Shown: one piece after another, positions 42,736-50,920 of the stretch
Layout: the number at the start of each line of letters is the position of its first letter
Position numbering within the stretch: position 1 is the first letter of the stretch
NCBI GenBank assembly: GCA_900470445.1
Contig: UCAU01000032.1
Location: 1 to 61,310, forward strand
DNA: 61,310 bases
Source: Hyphomicrobiales bacterium
GTDB lineage: Bacteria > Pseudomonadota > Alphaproteobacteria > Rhizobiales > Devosiaceae
Reading direction: 5' to 3'
The notes under the pieces: model-generated
The model's database searches: none
Seen by the model: only the letters and a program-made list of their open reading frames with translations
What the model was told of the DNA's origin: nothing
Position numbers and translations under genes: made by a program

Positions 42736-43220
42736 GCCGCCCTCCTCGCGTTATCATTCGCCGGCGTCGCTAGCCAATCCTGCACCACGGCAACGACATC
42801 GGCAGCGCCCTGCTCTATCGTCTTGCCGCGGATCACCTCAACGCGGAATCCCAGATGGCGGTGCAAGGCGTGCCGCTTGTGCTGCTCTGGTCTGATAGAG
42901 GTAGTCGGCCCTTTCAACTCGATGAGCAATGCCTGGCCGCCCATCTTGTAGAACCGCAAGTCCTCCTCGCCGGACTTGATGCCAGTCGCCTTGGCTTTCA
43001 CCGACTCCTGCATTCCGCGTCGGCCTGCGTTAAAGTCGGCCGCAAAGGTGAACGTTACGTCTGGGCCGGCCTCGTCGCCGTAGCCTGGGATCTGGCGGAC
43101 CATCCTGCAGGCCTCTGCCTGAATTTCCCACTCCAGCGGCCCTGCCTCCACCAGCTTCGTCCGCACGACGCTGGTGCCGTTGGCAAGGCGGGTGGTGGTG
43201 CGCTTGGTGCGGGTTCTCAT
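42732..43220 (-). CDS. VRR-NUC nuclease
   Basis: 162 residues. The VRR-NUC core (PD-(D/E)XK type) lies at about 85-140: GEEDLRFYKMGGQALLIELK, then RPEQHKRHALHRHLGFRVEVIRG. The E-x-K in LIELK and the preceding acidic pair are the likely metal site. Acts on branched or damaged DNA in the family. Ends PANDN, then RRAA with the ribosome site of the next gene. Confidence 0.8.
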   Translation of the reverse strand: MRTRTKRTTTRLANGTSVVRTKLVEAGPLEWEIQAEACRMVRQIPGYGDEAGPDVTFTFAADFNAGRRGMQESVKAKATGIKSGEEDLRFYKMGGQALLIELKGPTTSIRPEQHKRHALHRHLGFRVEVIRGKTIEQGAADVVAVVQDWLATPANDNARRAA

Positions 43221-43366
43221 GCCGGATCACGCCAAACCAATATCCACGACTTCCATCCCTTCGGCCAATCACCAAACACCTCGTAGTGCGCTGCGGCATT
43301 AAGTGGGATGGTGATGGCGGCAAGGAGGGAAACGACACCCACAACGACAATCAGGAAGTCTATCAC
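43217..43366 (-). CDS. Small membrane protein, 49 aa
   Basis: GTG at 43366 overlaps the previous stop and the end overlaps the VRR-NUC start. One membrane helix at residues 2-20 (IDFLIVVVGVVSLLAAITI), then HYEVFGDWPKGWKSWILVW. Function unknown. Confidence 0.5.
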   Translation of the reverse strand: MIDFLIVVVGVVSLLAAITIPLNAAAHYEVFGDWPKGWKSWILVWRDPA

Positions 43367-43734
43367 GCCGACACCTCATCGTTGCTGAACTTCACCTTTG
43401 TGGTGAAGCGGTCAATCTCAACTTGTGACCAGCCACCAACGGAACGCAGATCGGTCGTGTCCTTGCCTTTATGGATATGGCGGATGGTCGCCAGCATAAA
43501 CTCCTCCATCGCGTCGGGGAACTTCTGCTGGATAATCTGGAAGGCACGAAGCACGCCAGCCGTACCACGAAGGCGGCGGATCACCGACAGAGCGACGCCA
43601 AGCAAGCCACCCGTCCGCATCAGGCGCATATCGTAGACATGGCCCAGGACTTTCCACCAATCGTCGCGTGGCGTGGTGGCGACGTTGAATGCCAGGCGCC
43701 TCACGTCCTCGGTGTTCGCTGCATCATAGGCCAT
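43363..43734 (-). CDS. Helical phage protein, 123 aa
   Basis: ATG at 43734 is nine bases after GGGAGG; a GTG at 43740 is closer. Helices DVRRLAFNVATTPRDDWWKVL, VLRAFQIIQQKFPDAMEEFML and a C-terminal WSQVEIDRFTTKVKF. No motif recognised. First gene of the coupled block that runs to 42012. Confidence 0.5.
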   Translation of the reverse strand: MAYDAANTEDVRRLAFNVATTPRDDWWKVLGHVYDMRLMRTGGLLGVALSVIRRLRGTAGVLRAFQIIQQKFPDAMEEFMLATIRHIHKGKDTTDLRSVGGWSQVEIDRFTTKVKFSNDEVSA

Positions 43735-43790
43735 CCCCACAAACCTCCCATTTGTTTGAATTCACCAAAGGCGCATGTTTGCGCATTCTC

Positions 43791-43816
43791 GTCAAGCATA
43801 AATGCGAATTGCGTAT
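43791..43816 (-). promoter_or_regulatory. Operator-like site beside a TTGACG -35
   Basis: ATGCG AATTG CGTAT (43802-43816; one mismatch) centred about 16 bp upstream of TTGACG (43796-43791). The -10 region is poor, although AATGCGC half-sites lie in the spacer. Would serve the gene block from 43734. Confidence 0.45.
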
Positions 43817-43882
43817 TTTATCGTCGACGTCTAAGCCGCCACAATTTCGCCATGTGGCAAAACCGCCCTTCTGCACCACCTG

Positions 43883-44019
43883 AGTGCCCCACTTGAAAAT
43901 CATGGGTGGGGCAGCACAACCCCACCACTGCCACCCCCCTTATAAGGGTGGGGCAGGGCGGTGGAAGTGCCCCACTCTGCCCTACCTAAAAAACAGGGTG
44001 GGGCGCCAAGTGGGGCAGT
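43883..44019. repeat. Cluster of GTGGGGCA iterons in both directions
   Basis: In a gene-free gap (43741-44080) the core GTGGGGCA or its complement occurs at least six times: AGTGCCCCACT near 43883, GGGTGGGGCAG near 43904, AGGGTGGGGCAG near 43944, AAGTGCCCCACT near 43965, AGGGTGGGGCG near 43995 and AAGTGGGGCAG near 44008, with ACCCCACC and CCACCCC variants between. Opposed copies can pair. Iterated sites near a replication gene suggest an origin or a binding array. Confidence 0.6.
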
Positions 44020-44080
44020 ATATAAAAGTAACTGGATTATGTCTTGATTGTGGCGAGATTGATACTGGTTTCTGCCGCAA

Positions 44081-44305
44081 TTAATCGACTCCGTACGGCA
44101 GGGTGCGCATGAAATTCAGGGCCTGTTCTTGCGCTTTTGGATGGTTTGTAATCTTCTCGATCTCCTCCACCCGGACGCGAAACACCTGGCTGCCGATCAT
44201 CAGGAACACGTGGTTGTCGTCCAACCCGATCAACTCACCATCGTCCAGCCGTGGCTGCACAGCGCCCGCAATAAGCAGGTTGATGTCCTTACGTGTCTTT
44301 TTCAT
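44081..44305 (-). CDS. Small phage protein, 74 aa
   Basis: ATG at 44305 after AAGGAG. KKTRKDINLLIAGAVQPRLDDG, then DDNHVFLMIGSQVFRVRVEEIEKI and a helical end. Beta-rich centre, maybe SH3-like. It lies just upstream of the iteron region. Unknown. Confidence 0.5.
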   Translation of the reverse strand: MKKTRKDINLLIAGAVQPRLDDGELIGLDDNHVFLMIGSQVFRVRVEEIEKITNHPKAQEQALNFMRTLPYGVD

Positions 44306-44340
44306 TTCGGGGCTCCTTGGGCCTGGGTAGACTAGCACAA

Positions 44341-44362
44341 GAAAAACCCGCCGAAGCGGGTT
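44341..44362 (-). terminator. Intrinsic terminator, leftward
   Basis: AACCCGC (44345-44351), CGAA loop, GCGGGTT (44356-44362); on the minus strand the stem is followed by TTTTTC. It ends the unit that begins at 44727, so the 44305 gene would need readthrough or its own promoter. Confidence 0.7.
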
Positions 44363-44421
44363 AGTTGGGAGGAACTAGGTTTCGCCATTGCCGTGGCGGT
44401 ATGCTGGGTAAGTGGTCATGG

Positions 44422-44727
44422 TCAGGCGCCTTTCGGGGCGAGCAGGCCAATGACAAGGGCGGGCTGCCAGTGGGCATCCGACTTGAGCTGCTTACGCATC
44501 GTGGCGGGGGTGACGTTGCAGCGAACAGCCAGTTCAAGGACGCGCTGTTCCGCGACGCGGGCAACAAGGCCCTTAGCTGTCATGCGTTGGCCGGCCATCA
44601 CATCAGCGCGGGCCTTGCGGTCGAGCTTGGCATTAGCAGCCTGGTCGGCCTTGAACTGGTCAATCTGAGCGTTGATGTTGCCGCGCTTGCTGAGCGGGAT
44701 ATTCAGTGTGCCGTGGTCGAATGACAT
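44422..44727 (-). CDS. Helical early protein, 101 aa
   Basis: ATG at 44727. Highly helical and charged: NINAQIDQFKADQAANAKLDRKARADV, then VAEQRVLELAVRCNVTPATMRKQLKSD, the latter with a helix-turn-helix look. It is the only full gene between a double-operator promoter (44780-44833) and a terminator, which suggests a regulator, but its target is unknown. Confidence 0.5.
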   Translation of the reverse strand: MSFDHGTLNIPLSKRGNINAQIDQFKADQAANAKLDRKARADVMAGQRMTAKGLVARVAEQRVLELAVRCNVTPATMRKQLKSDAHWQPALVIGLLAPKGA

Positions 44728-44779
44728 CTGTCTCTCATCCCCTTATTGCCGGGCTGGGCCACCGGCTGGTTCAATAAAA

Positions 44780-44833
44780 ATACGCTACACGCATTATTTC
44801 CCGCACGCAAGAAAATAAATGCGCATAGCGCAT
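44780..44833 (-). promoter_or_regulatory. Promoter with two operators
   Basis: TTGCGT (44810-44805), 17-bp spacer, TAGCGT (44787-44782). One palindrome, ATGCG CATAG CGCAT (44819-44833), is centred about 18 bp upstream of the -35; a second, ATACG CTACA CGCAT (44780-44794), covers the -10. This is the clearest case of the repeated promoter plan in the window. Confidence 0.65.
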
Positions 44834-44841
44834 TATTTTGG

Positions 44842-46950
44842 TTACCCCAAATCCTGCCCTGGCAACTGCACGAAGTCCTTGTTTTCGCGTTTGATCGGGC
44901 ACCGGCGGTTGACCACCTCCATGACGCCCTGCTCTACCCAGGCCAATATCATCTTTTGCACCTTCGCTTTGGTGGCCTTGTCAGCGATGTCCCAACCCAT
45001 GACAAACGCCACCTCTTTTCCGGCCCAATCACTGGCCTGCGGGGATAGCTTGCCGGCGGTGTTGCCTATCCTGGTTTTGATCTGCTCCAGTTTGTCCTGC
45101 GGCACACCTTGGACCAACGCGCCCTTATCCGGCCACGCCCACTCCGTGACGACGCCTACGTGGTCCTGAGGCGACATTAAGCGCCCATTGAGCAGGGGTA
45201 CTGACTTCAGGTGCCGCCATTCCTGATGCCCAGACATGGCCGCCAGGTTGGCTTTGCCGCGCGACACAGAGAAGTAAGAGAAGCGCTCCTCCGCTGAAAG
45301 GCCGGCACTGTTCGCTTCGTCCTCCGTCATGCGGTTCAAGACGCGCGCCGAGCGCGCCGCGGCAAGCAGTGACACAGCGCCTCGAGCGTCCTCCACCGTG
45401 ACATCCCGACCATCGACCTTGCGAACGTGGTGGACGATTTCAATGGCGCAATTGGTCTGGTCCGCGATCTTGGCCCAAAGCTTGGCCACCTTGTCGATTG
45501 CGCCATTATCGTTTTCCGACACGGCGTGTGTAGACACGAAAGGATCGATGACCATCACGTCAATCTTGTTGGCCTCGATCTGCGCAACGACAGCCTCGAC
45601 CACAGGCACAACAACCGTTACGCCCGTGCGGCGATCGTCCTTGACCACGACAAGCTCTTGCTCGCGCCCGGTGTCCAGGAACAAGCCCTTTAGGTCTTTG
45701 GGGCGGAGGTTGTAGTGCATCGCGGCGCCCATGATGCGGCGCTCCATTTCGTCGCGCGGATCCTCCGCATTGAACAACCAGACATTGAGCGGCTTTGGCG
45801 ACTTGGTTCCGAGCAAAGGTCGACCCGTGACCATGGCCAACGCCTCGGCAATGGTCAGGCTAGTCTTGCCCAGCCCGCCTGGCGACACGGTAACGGAGAC
45901 GTATTTGCGAATGAGATGCGTGCCATAGAGGAATTCACGCAGCGGCAAATTTGCCGGGTCTATCCATTCGAATGGCGTTGCCCGCACCAACGGCGCAGGC
46001 TCTGTAACCGCATTGATGGTTGCTTCTGCCGTTGGCGCCTCCGGCCGCTTCAATAGGCGAGCTGCAATCTCGGCGCCCTTGCGTGACATGTCGGCATTGA
46101 TTTCGGCAAGGTCCAAATCCCGCTCTGGGATAGCCCGCGGTGATCGCCGGCCAGCTGACAATCCGTTGTCGATCGTCTTTCTGGATAGGGTGAAATTGTC
46201 CCATTGCCGGGCGATGGCCTCCAAAGCGGAGCGCGCTTCAGAGTCAGAAATGGCGCCGGCACCAACAAACTGGCCAATAGCGAACGCCGCATCATTAAGC
46301 GCATTGTTTCGGGCGCCCTTTGGCGTGGCAGCCAGGTCCGACAACTCGCGCGAAATCGCCGCATCGACATACGGGTCATTGCCACCAGACTTATAGGTAG
46401 AAGTTGCCGTGGTTGTTGGCTCCGCTTGGCGCTTGGTGACCAGGTCCAGCAACCATTGTGGGGCGTCTGCTGGCTCGGTCGCTTCGGTGGGTGCCCACTC
46501 GTAAAACGTGCCGTCATCCTTCACGGAGCCGGCCGCTATGATGTACCCACCTTCCCCTCTTGTATCCAATCCCGGCGCGAACCGGCCACGGTTGCGCACC
46601 TCAACGCCTTCCGGCAGCCGAAACAGGATGTGTCGCCCGCCAGACGGCGTTTGCGACACCACCGTCGATGGCAGTTCAGTATTGGCAGCTACCAGTTCGG
46701 CCAACACAGCCTCGCCATCGACGGTGTCGCCCTTGTCAATGTCGAGCACCCACACGCCGGCCCGCTTGCCAGTTGGGACACCAATCATGGCATCGGGGTT
46801 GCGCCCCCACCAGCTTTTGATGGTGGCCGGGTCAGTGCTTGCGGCGTAGAGACCGCGAGCCACCAAGGGCGCCTTGGTTTCTGGCGAGCACGGGAATACG
46901 GGCCACCCGTCCTGCGCGTAGGACAATGCGGTTTCTAGTGGGGTAGTCAT
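44842..46950 (-). CDS. Bifunctional primase-polymerase / RepA-like helicase
   Basis: 702 residues from ATG 46950 (ATGA overlap). Residues 1-170: prim-pol domain with GWPVFPCSPETKAPL, VLDID at 68-72 (metal site), SGGRHILFRLP and GYIIAAGS. Residues 325-600: RecA-like helicase of the AAA_25/RepA type with Walker A SPGGLGKTS at 356-364, MVIDPF as Walker B, ENDNGAID and IEIVHHVRK. It probably primes and unwinds at the phage origin. Iteron-like repeats lie 0.8 kb downstream. Confidence 0.9.
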   Translation of the reverse strand: MTTPLETALSYAQDGWPVFPCSPETKAPLVARGLYAASTDPATIKSWWGRNPDAMIGVPTGKRAGVWVLDIDKGDTVDGEAVLAELVAANTELPSTVVSQTPSGGRHILFRLPEGVEVRNRGRFAPGLDTRGEGGYIIAAGSVKDDGTFYEWAPTEATEPADAPQWLLDLVTKRQAEPTTTATSTYKSGGNDPYVDAAISRELSDLAATPKGARNNALNDAAFAIGQFVGAGAISDSEARSALEAIARQWDNFTLSRKTIDNGLSAGRRSPRAIPERDLDLAEINADMSRKGAEIAARLLKRPEAPTAEATINAVTEPAPLVRATPFEWIDPANLPLREFLYGTHLIRKYVSVTVSPGGLGKTSLTIAEALAMVTGRPLLGTKSPKPLNVWLFNAEDPRDEMERRIMGAAMHYNLRPKDLKGLFLDTGREQELVVVKDDRRTGVTVVVPVVEAVVAQIEANKIDVMVIDPFVSTHAVSENDNGAIDKVAKLWAKIADQTNCAIEIVHHVRKVDGRDVTVEDARGAVSLLAAARSARVLNRMTEDEANSAGLSAEERFSYFSVSRGKANLAAMSGHQEWRHLKSVPLLNGRLMSPQDHVGVVTEWAWPDKGALVQGVPQDKLEQIKTRIGNTAGKLSPQASDWAGKEVAFVMGWDIADKATKAKVQKMILAWVEQGVMEVVNRRCPIKRENKDFVQLPGQDLG

Positions 46951-48387
46951 GCTGCCTCGCGGGTGGTGGTGGCAATGCGAGCCGGCATGTGCATCGCAAT
47001 GCGCCGACCCAGCCATGTGAACTTCGGAACCGCCCAGCTATTGCCTAGAGCCTTGTAACGCGGGCCGTCGGGGCTGGTTGGCTTACCGCGCCATGGGATG
47101 TTCGTATAATTGTCCGGAAATCCCTGCAGGCGCTCGCACTCGGTGGGCGTTAGGCGGCGGACGGCGGAGCCGACGAGTGCCGATGGACCTGGGATGCCGG
47201 TATCCATAGGTCCGGTAACATCGCCATACTGAAGAACATCTGACTGCCTCGCGTCAAATGCGTGGGCGACAATAGGCGTACCCCTTCCTGTGCCATCTTC
47301 GCTGGCGTCAGCTCCTTCAGCCTTGAGTGTGTGGGTGATGTCGCCAGTAACACAAACGACGTCGCCGCCCTGGTTACCACATGTCGGACCACCAGCCATT
47401 ATAGGCTGTGCAACATCAACGACACGCGCCTTGTAGTCTCTGCCACTGTTCTGCGGCATGATCGAAAACACTGTCTGCGCCACCATCGTTGTGGTTTCAT
47501 AGTCCTGCGAAGAGCCCTCGCGCGTTGCGACGCAACGCGCGATCTCAGGTGCGTAGACGGCCACCACCGGATCCTGCCCGCGCGTGTCGCCGGTGCGTTC
47601 TACGCCTCGGCCACTGCTAACAAGGCTTGGTGCAACATCGGTGGCAAATCCTTTCCGCGCTTCTCGGCTCGGCGCAGGATTCCCCTGCATGCCAACGCGC
47701 TCAAAAAGAACCGCGACGGGATCGGCCCCCCTTCCAAAATCTGCGACAAGGAGCACACGGCGGCGTCGTTGGGCCAGTCCATGATATTGTGCGTCCTGGA
47801 TACGCCAGGCGGCACGACCTTTGGGTCCAGAGACCATACCCGCGTTGGGCCAGGAAAGCGTGTGTCGTCCTTTTTGCTTGCTCCATTTCCAATGGGCGTC
47901 GGACTTGCCGTCGGCTGGCTGGGGGCTTGGAATGAGGGCATCATCTGCGCCGACAATCCCTGCCAGGAAACAGCCGAAGGCGTTGTCGGGGGGTGTTGAG
48001 CCATCCGGGGACGTTCTCGACGATGGCATTTCGAGGGTCAATTGCATGGAGCGCTCGCATGTAGGAGAGGGAAAGATTGCCGCGCGCGTCCTGCATGGAA
48101 TTGCGCAGCCCAGCGACGGAGAAAGCCTGGCATGGCGGGCCGCCGCACACGATGTCGACCTTGTGGTGGTACTGCGACCAGTCGTGCGCAGTCATGTCGC
48201 CGACGTTCGGCACGTCCGGGTAGTGGTGTCCCAGGACAGCAGACGGGAACTTCTCGATTTCGGCGAAGGCGATTGCCTTCCAGCCCAGAGGACCGAAAGC
48301 TACAGACGCAGCCTCGATGCCGCTGAACATCGAGATGAAGGTGATGGGCGCCCCGGCAGTGGCGTTGTCGTTTGCTGGGTTCAACAT
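46947..48387 (-). pseudogene. DNA cytosine methyltransferase split by one-base frameshift
   Basis: From ATG 48387: PANDN near the N-terminus, motif I FISMFSGIEAASVAF, motif IV GGPPCQAFSVAGLR, motif VI IVENVPGWLNTP. The frame then breaks at a G6 run (plus strand 47988-47993) and ends soon after. In the next frame the protein continues DNAFGCFLAGIVGADDAL, motif VIII AQYHGLAQRRRRVLLVA, a target-recognition region, and motifs IX-X (RRLTPTECERLQGFPDNY, YKALGNSWAVP), ending REAA at 46947. Removing one base of the run restores a complete m5C methyltransferase of about 479 aa. It may be inactive, phase-variable or a base error. Confidence 0.75.
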
Positions 48388-48743
48388 CAAAATGGGCTCT
48401 CTTCCCGCAACTCGACATGCAGCGCATGTCGATAACCAGAAACGAGGCGACGACAGAATGTGTCCCACTCGTCTGGCTCCATCTGGTCCAGCGAGAACTT
48501 CCCGATCTCGTCGAGGTAAGCCCCGGCTTCTTCACCGCCCCGGACGGTTGCGAGCTGCTCGAGCCGTTTGAATTCAAAGTCGGGCATGGCGTAGGTTCCT
48601 GTGACAGCAAGAAAACAATCCGGGTCGCCGCAGCACCAAAGGACGGCGTCTTTGTATTTCGCGACGACGCCGAAGCCGACCGTTTGGCCGGCGCAACTGG
48701 CGCAAACGCGGTCGCTGGCGCGGGGGGTACTTGGCGAAGTCAC
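48387..48743 (-). CDS. Cysteine-rich protein (DUF6511-like), 118 aa
   Basis: GTG at 48743 overlaps the methyltransferase stop. CASCAGQTVGFG and WCCGDPDCFLAVTGTY make a likely four-cysteine zinc site; the rest is acidic and helical (RGGEEAGAYLDEIGKFSLDQ). Such proteins are frequent in alphaproteobacterial phages. Family name from memory of the cysteine pattern; role unknown. Confidence 0.5.
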   Translation of the reverse strand: MTSPSTPRASDRVCASCAGQTVGFGVVAKYKDAVLWCCGDPDCFLAVTGTYAMPDFEFKRLEQLATVRGGEEAGAYLDEIGKFSLDQMEPDEWDTFCRRLVSGYRHALHVELREESPF

Positions 48744-49315
48744 GCTGCACCTGCTTGCGCGGGGACAGTGTTGTCGTTGGCGGGGGTGAACCGATCGACT
48801 TCATTCCCCCACGCCGTCCATCCTGGACGCGCCTGGCGGGCAAACATCTCGAGATAGGGACCGGCGACAAGTGCCTCGATGCGATCGTACTGCTGGTCGG
48901 GCTTACGGCTGTGTTCGCGACGCGGCGCCTTGATCAGCGACCGAACGCCCTTACTCTGCCGGCGAGGCTTACCACGCTTGAACAGGTGGCAAATCTCCAC
49001 CTCCTGGCGTGTCCAGTAGCCCATGCCCATGCGGCCCTTGTCCCAAACGAAGGCCACTGACACAGGGCGGAACCCCCAAGCGCGCGCAACGTCGATCGCC
49101 TCAGACTGCAGGTGCGAGACGGTCCACATGAACAGCAGGCAGTCCTTGGCGGCGACGTCACCGACGGGCAGCGCCTTGATGTCGTCGAGCGACATGACCG
49201 GATACGGCTGGGCACCCTGCGTAGGCGCAAGGTTAGCACCCCCGAAGGATCGAAAAGACCACGGGGGATCCGCTAGCACGACGCCGAACGGTCCAAATGG
49301 AAGCGGGTTGTTCAT
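48740..49315 (-). CDS. MT-A70-type DNA adenine methyltransferase
   Basis: 191 residues from ATG 49315 (ATGA overlap with the GcrA gene). VVLADPPWSFRSFGG carries the DPPW catalytic motif; LFMWTVSHLQSEAIDVARAWGFRPV and YWTRQEVEICHLFKRGKP complete the MT-A70 core, and RREHSRKPDQQYDRIEAL is the usual late motif. It would methylate adenine N6 in DNA; target site unknown. Ends PANDN, then AGAA. Part of a GcrA-MTase-Dcm cluster. Confidence 0.85.
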   Translation of the reverse strand: MNNPLPFGPFGVVLADPPWSFRSFGGANLAPTQGAQPYPVMSLDDIKALPVGDVAAKDCLLFMWTVSHLQSEAIDVARAWGFRPVSVAFVWDKGRMGMGYWTRQEVEICHLFKRGKPRRQSKGVRSLIKAPRREHSRKPDQQYDRIEALVAGPYLEMFARQARPGWTAWGNEVDRFTPANDNTVPAQAGAA

Positions 49316-49737
49316 ACCGCCCTCCCCATTTTCGCATGCGCGGCGCAATAACTGCTCCGCTTGACGCTCTGGCACCCGCAGAACTGCTGTGCACTGCCCT
49401 CTTCTTGGCCGACAGGCCAACGGCAGGTGTTCTCATCCAGGTCGACCAACCGGACAGACGGACCAAGCGGCGCCCAGGTTTCCTCCGCAACTTCGTCAGC
49501 CATGTCCCACTCGACGGCAGGACGGCGCACCACTGTGGCGCCCGATAAACGAAGGCCGGCACGAAACGCGATGCCGCGCACGGCGGAAGGCGTGGTTTCG
49601 AGCAGGGAAGCGATGTCAGCGGCCGACAGGTCCAGGTCGTTGAGTTCCTTTATCCTGGATAGCCGCTCGTCGTGAGGCATGCGCGCCCAGGATGGGAGGG
49701 TTGGTGCTGAAGGGGAGAAGGGTAGGTGGATGGTCAT
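49312..49737 (-). CDS. gcrA: GcrA-family cell-cycle regulator
   Basis: 141 residues. N-terminal helix-turn-helix at about 32-65 (DLSAADIASLLETTPSAVRG), a linker, and a C-terminal GcrA sigma-interaction module: VRLVDLDENTCRWPVGQ, FCGCQSVKRSSYCAAHA. In alphaproteobacteria, GcrA binds RNA polymerase sigma-70 and acts at promoters with CcrM-methylated GANTC sites. A phage copy could redirect host cell-cycle transcription. It is directly coupled to an adenine methyltransferase gene. Confidence 0.8.
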   Translation of the reverse strand: MTIHLPFSPSAPTLPSWARMPHDERLSRIKELNDLDLSAADIASLLETTPSAVRGIAFRAGLRLSGATVVRRPAVEWDMADEVAEETWAPLGPSVRLVDLDENTCRWPVGQEEGSAQQFCGCQSVKRSSYCAAHAKMGRAV

Positions 49738-50099
49738 TTTCGGATGTCCTGGAACCAGTCCTCGACATAGCCGGGAACATTATGAAGTGGGTTTCCTGCG
49801 AACTGCGATCGGTAGGCGTCAGCCATCTCTCGGTAGCCGACAACACGCCAGCCAATGACATTGGCCGATGACCCAGGCTCACTGTCTGGCGCATACCAAC
49901 CCGTCCGCTTCTCGTCATCTGATAGGGGGCGAACCTCGTCGTAAGGACCTATCTCCGTGGCGCGGCAACTCTCGCAGTGGAACGGGCCGCACTGGGTCAT
50001 TCCGACACCGACGTCGACAAAGTCGGCGCGGCATATCGTTTCGCAATACGGACAAGATTCTGTCGGCTCTTGCTCGCCGTAGCAGTACCCGCCACTCAC
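49734..50099 (-). CDS. Zinc-finger-like phage protein, 121 aa
   Basis: GTG at 50099 overlaps the previous stop. Four cysteines in pairs (CPYCETIC and HCESC) suggest a zinc ribbon, common in restriction-alleviation-like (Lar) phage proteins; the C-terminal half NVIGWRVVGYREMADAYRSQ is unrelated to Lar. Role unknown. Confidence 0.5.
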   Translation of the reverse strand: MSGGYCYGEQEPTESCPYCETICRADFVDVGVGMTQCGPFHCESCRATEIGPYDEVRPLSDDEKRTGWYAPDSEPGSSANVIGWRVVGYREMADAYRSQFAGNPLHNVPGYVEDWFQDIRK

Positions 50100-50269
50100 T
50101 TCTGCACCGCCTTCCCCGCCGCCAAATAGGCGCCGACGATCCGAGACACGAACTGCGTTGCGGACTCGGTGGCGGACTGGCGTAAGGAGACGGTAGTCGC
50201 GACTTCAAGGACGGCACGCGAATTTACCGAAGGCCGTTTGTAGTCGGATAAGAGGATAACTTCAGCCAT
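50096..50269 (-). CDS. Small phage protein, 57 aa
   Basis: ATG at 50269 behind TGGAGG. AEVILLSDYKRPSVNSRAVLE, then ATQFVSRIVGAYLAAGK. One amphipathic helix at the end. Overlaps both neighbours by start-stop fusion. Unknown. Confidence 0.5.
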   Translation of the reverse strand: MAEVILLSDYKRPSVNSRAVLEVATTVSLRQSATESATQFVSRIVGAYLAAGKAVQK

Positions 50270-50705
50270 TGGTGGCCTCCAACCGCGCCGCCCATTGGCG
50301 AACGCCGTGCATTACTGTTGTGTGATGAAACCCGCCGAGCCGGCGGCCAATTTCGGAAAACGCGACGCCCCTTTGCGAGAGGCGGAACCACAGTTCTTGC
50401 CTGGCCTCGACCACCTTCCGGGCGCGGGTGTCTGTGGCCAGGTCGCGAGCATGCAGGCCGTGGCTGGCGCAAATAGCGTCGACCACAGGGCGCCAATTTG
50501 TCACCATGCGAACCGGGCGCTGCTTGCGCTTGCGGCTCTGCGTCATAGATGCGCGCCGTGCCAGCCTATCGGCCAAGACATCGGCCAAGATGGTTGCCCG
50601 AGGCAGGTTGTCGGCACGCAGCGCGCCTTCGATGTGGAATTCGAGCGTTGAGGCGCAGGTCTTGTCGGCCCAGCGGCGAACGCGGATGCGATCGGCGGGG
50701 GTCAT
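50262..50705 (-). CDS. DnaA domain-IV-like replication protein, 147 aa
   Basis: The C-terminal half matches the DNA-binding domain of the initiator DnaA: VDAICASHGLHARDLATDTR, ARQELWFRLSQRGVAFSEIG, and the signature FHHTTVMHGVRQ near 125-136. The AAA+ part of DnaA is absent. The N-terminal 60 residues are basic and helical. A phage form could bind DnaA boxes at the host or phage origin; which one is not visible. Confidence 0.75.
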   Translation of the reverse strand: MTPADRIRVRRWADKTCASTLEFHIEGALRADNLPRATILADVLADRLARRASMTQSRKRKQRPVRMVTNWRPVVDAICASHGLHARDLATDTRARKVVEARQELWFRLSQRGVAFSEIGRRLGGFHHTTVMHGVRQWAARLEATNG

Positions 50706-50920
50706 TTGCGGGACGCCAGCATGGCGTCGGAAATGCTGTAGGCGGCGCCTGCGAGTCGAGAAGACAGAACCTCACCAGATGCACGTTCATTCTTGAAGGT
50801 CGCTTGATTGGCCATGAGCCCAGCCAATGCCTGACCAGCAAACCAATCGCGCAGGGTCATGCCCATGATTATGTGCCCATCAGTGTCCTGCATGGGCGCG
50901 CTTCGCTGTGCTCCGTTCAT
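50702..50920 (-). CDS. Small phage protein, 72 aa
   Basis: ATG at 50920. GMTLRDWFAGQALAGLMAN, then AYSISDAMLASR, a known pattern of short phage proteins (MTLRDYFAxxAL...AYxxADaML). No function known. Coupled with both neighbours. Confidence 0.65.
   Translation of the reverse strand: MNGAQRSAPMQDTDGHIIMGMTLRDWFAGQALAGLMANQATFKNERASGEVLSSRLAGAAYSISDAMLASRK

Noticed and set aside
43883..44019. CRISPR array in the G-rich repeat region
   Set aside because: Repeats are only 8-11 bp, in both directions and unevenly spaced, with no spacer pattern.
45500..45530. ENDN in the primase-helicase as another ANDN copy
   Set aside because: This is part of the conserved RepA-like helicase core, so it is explained by the enzyme fold and was not counted.
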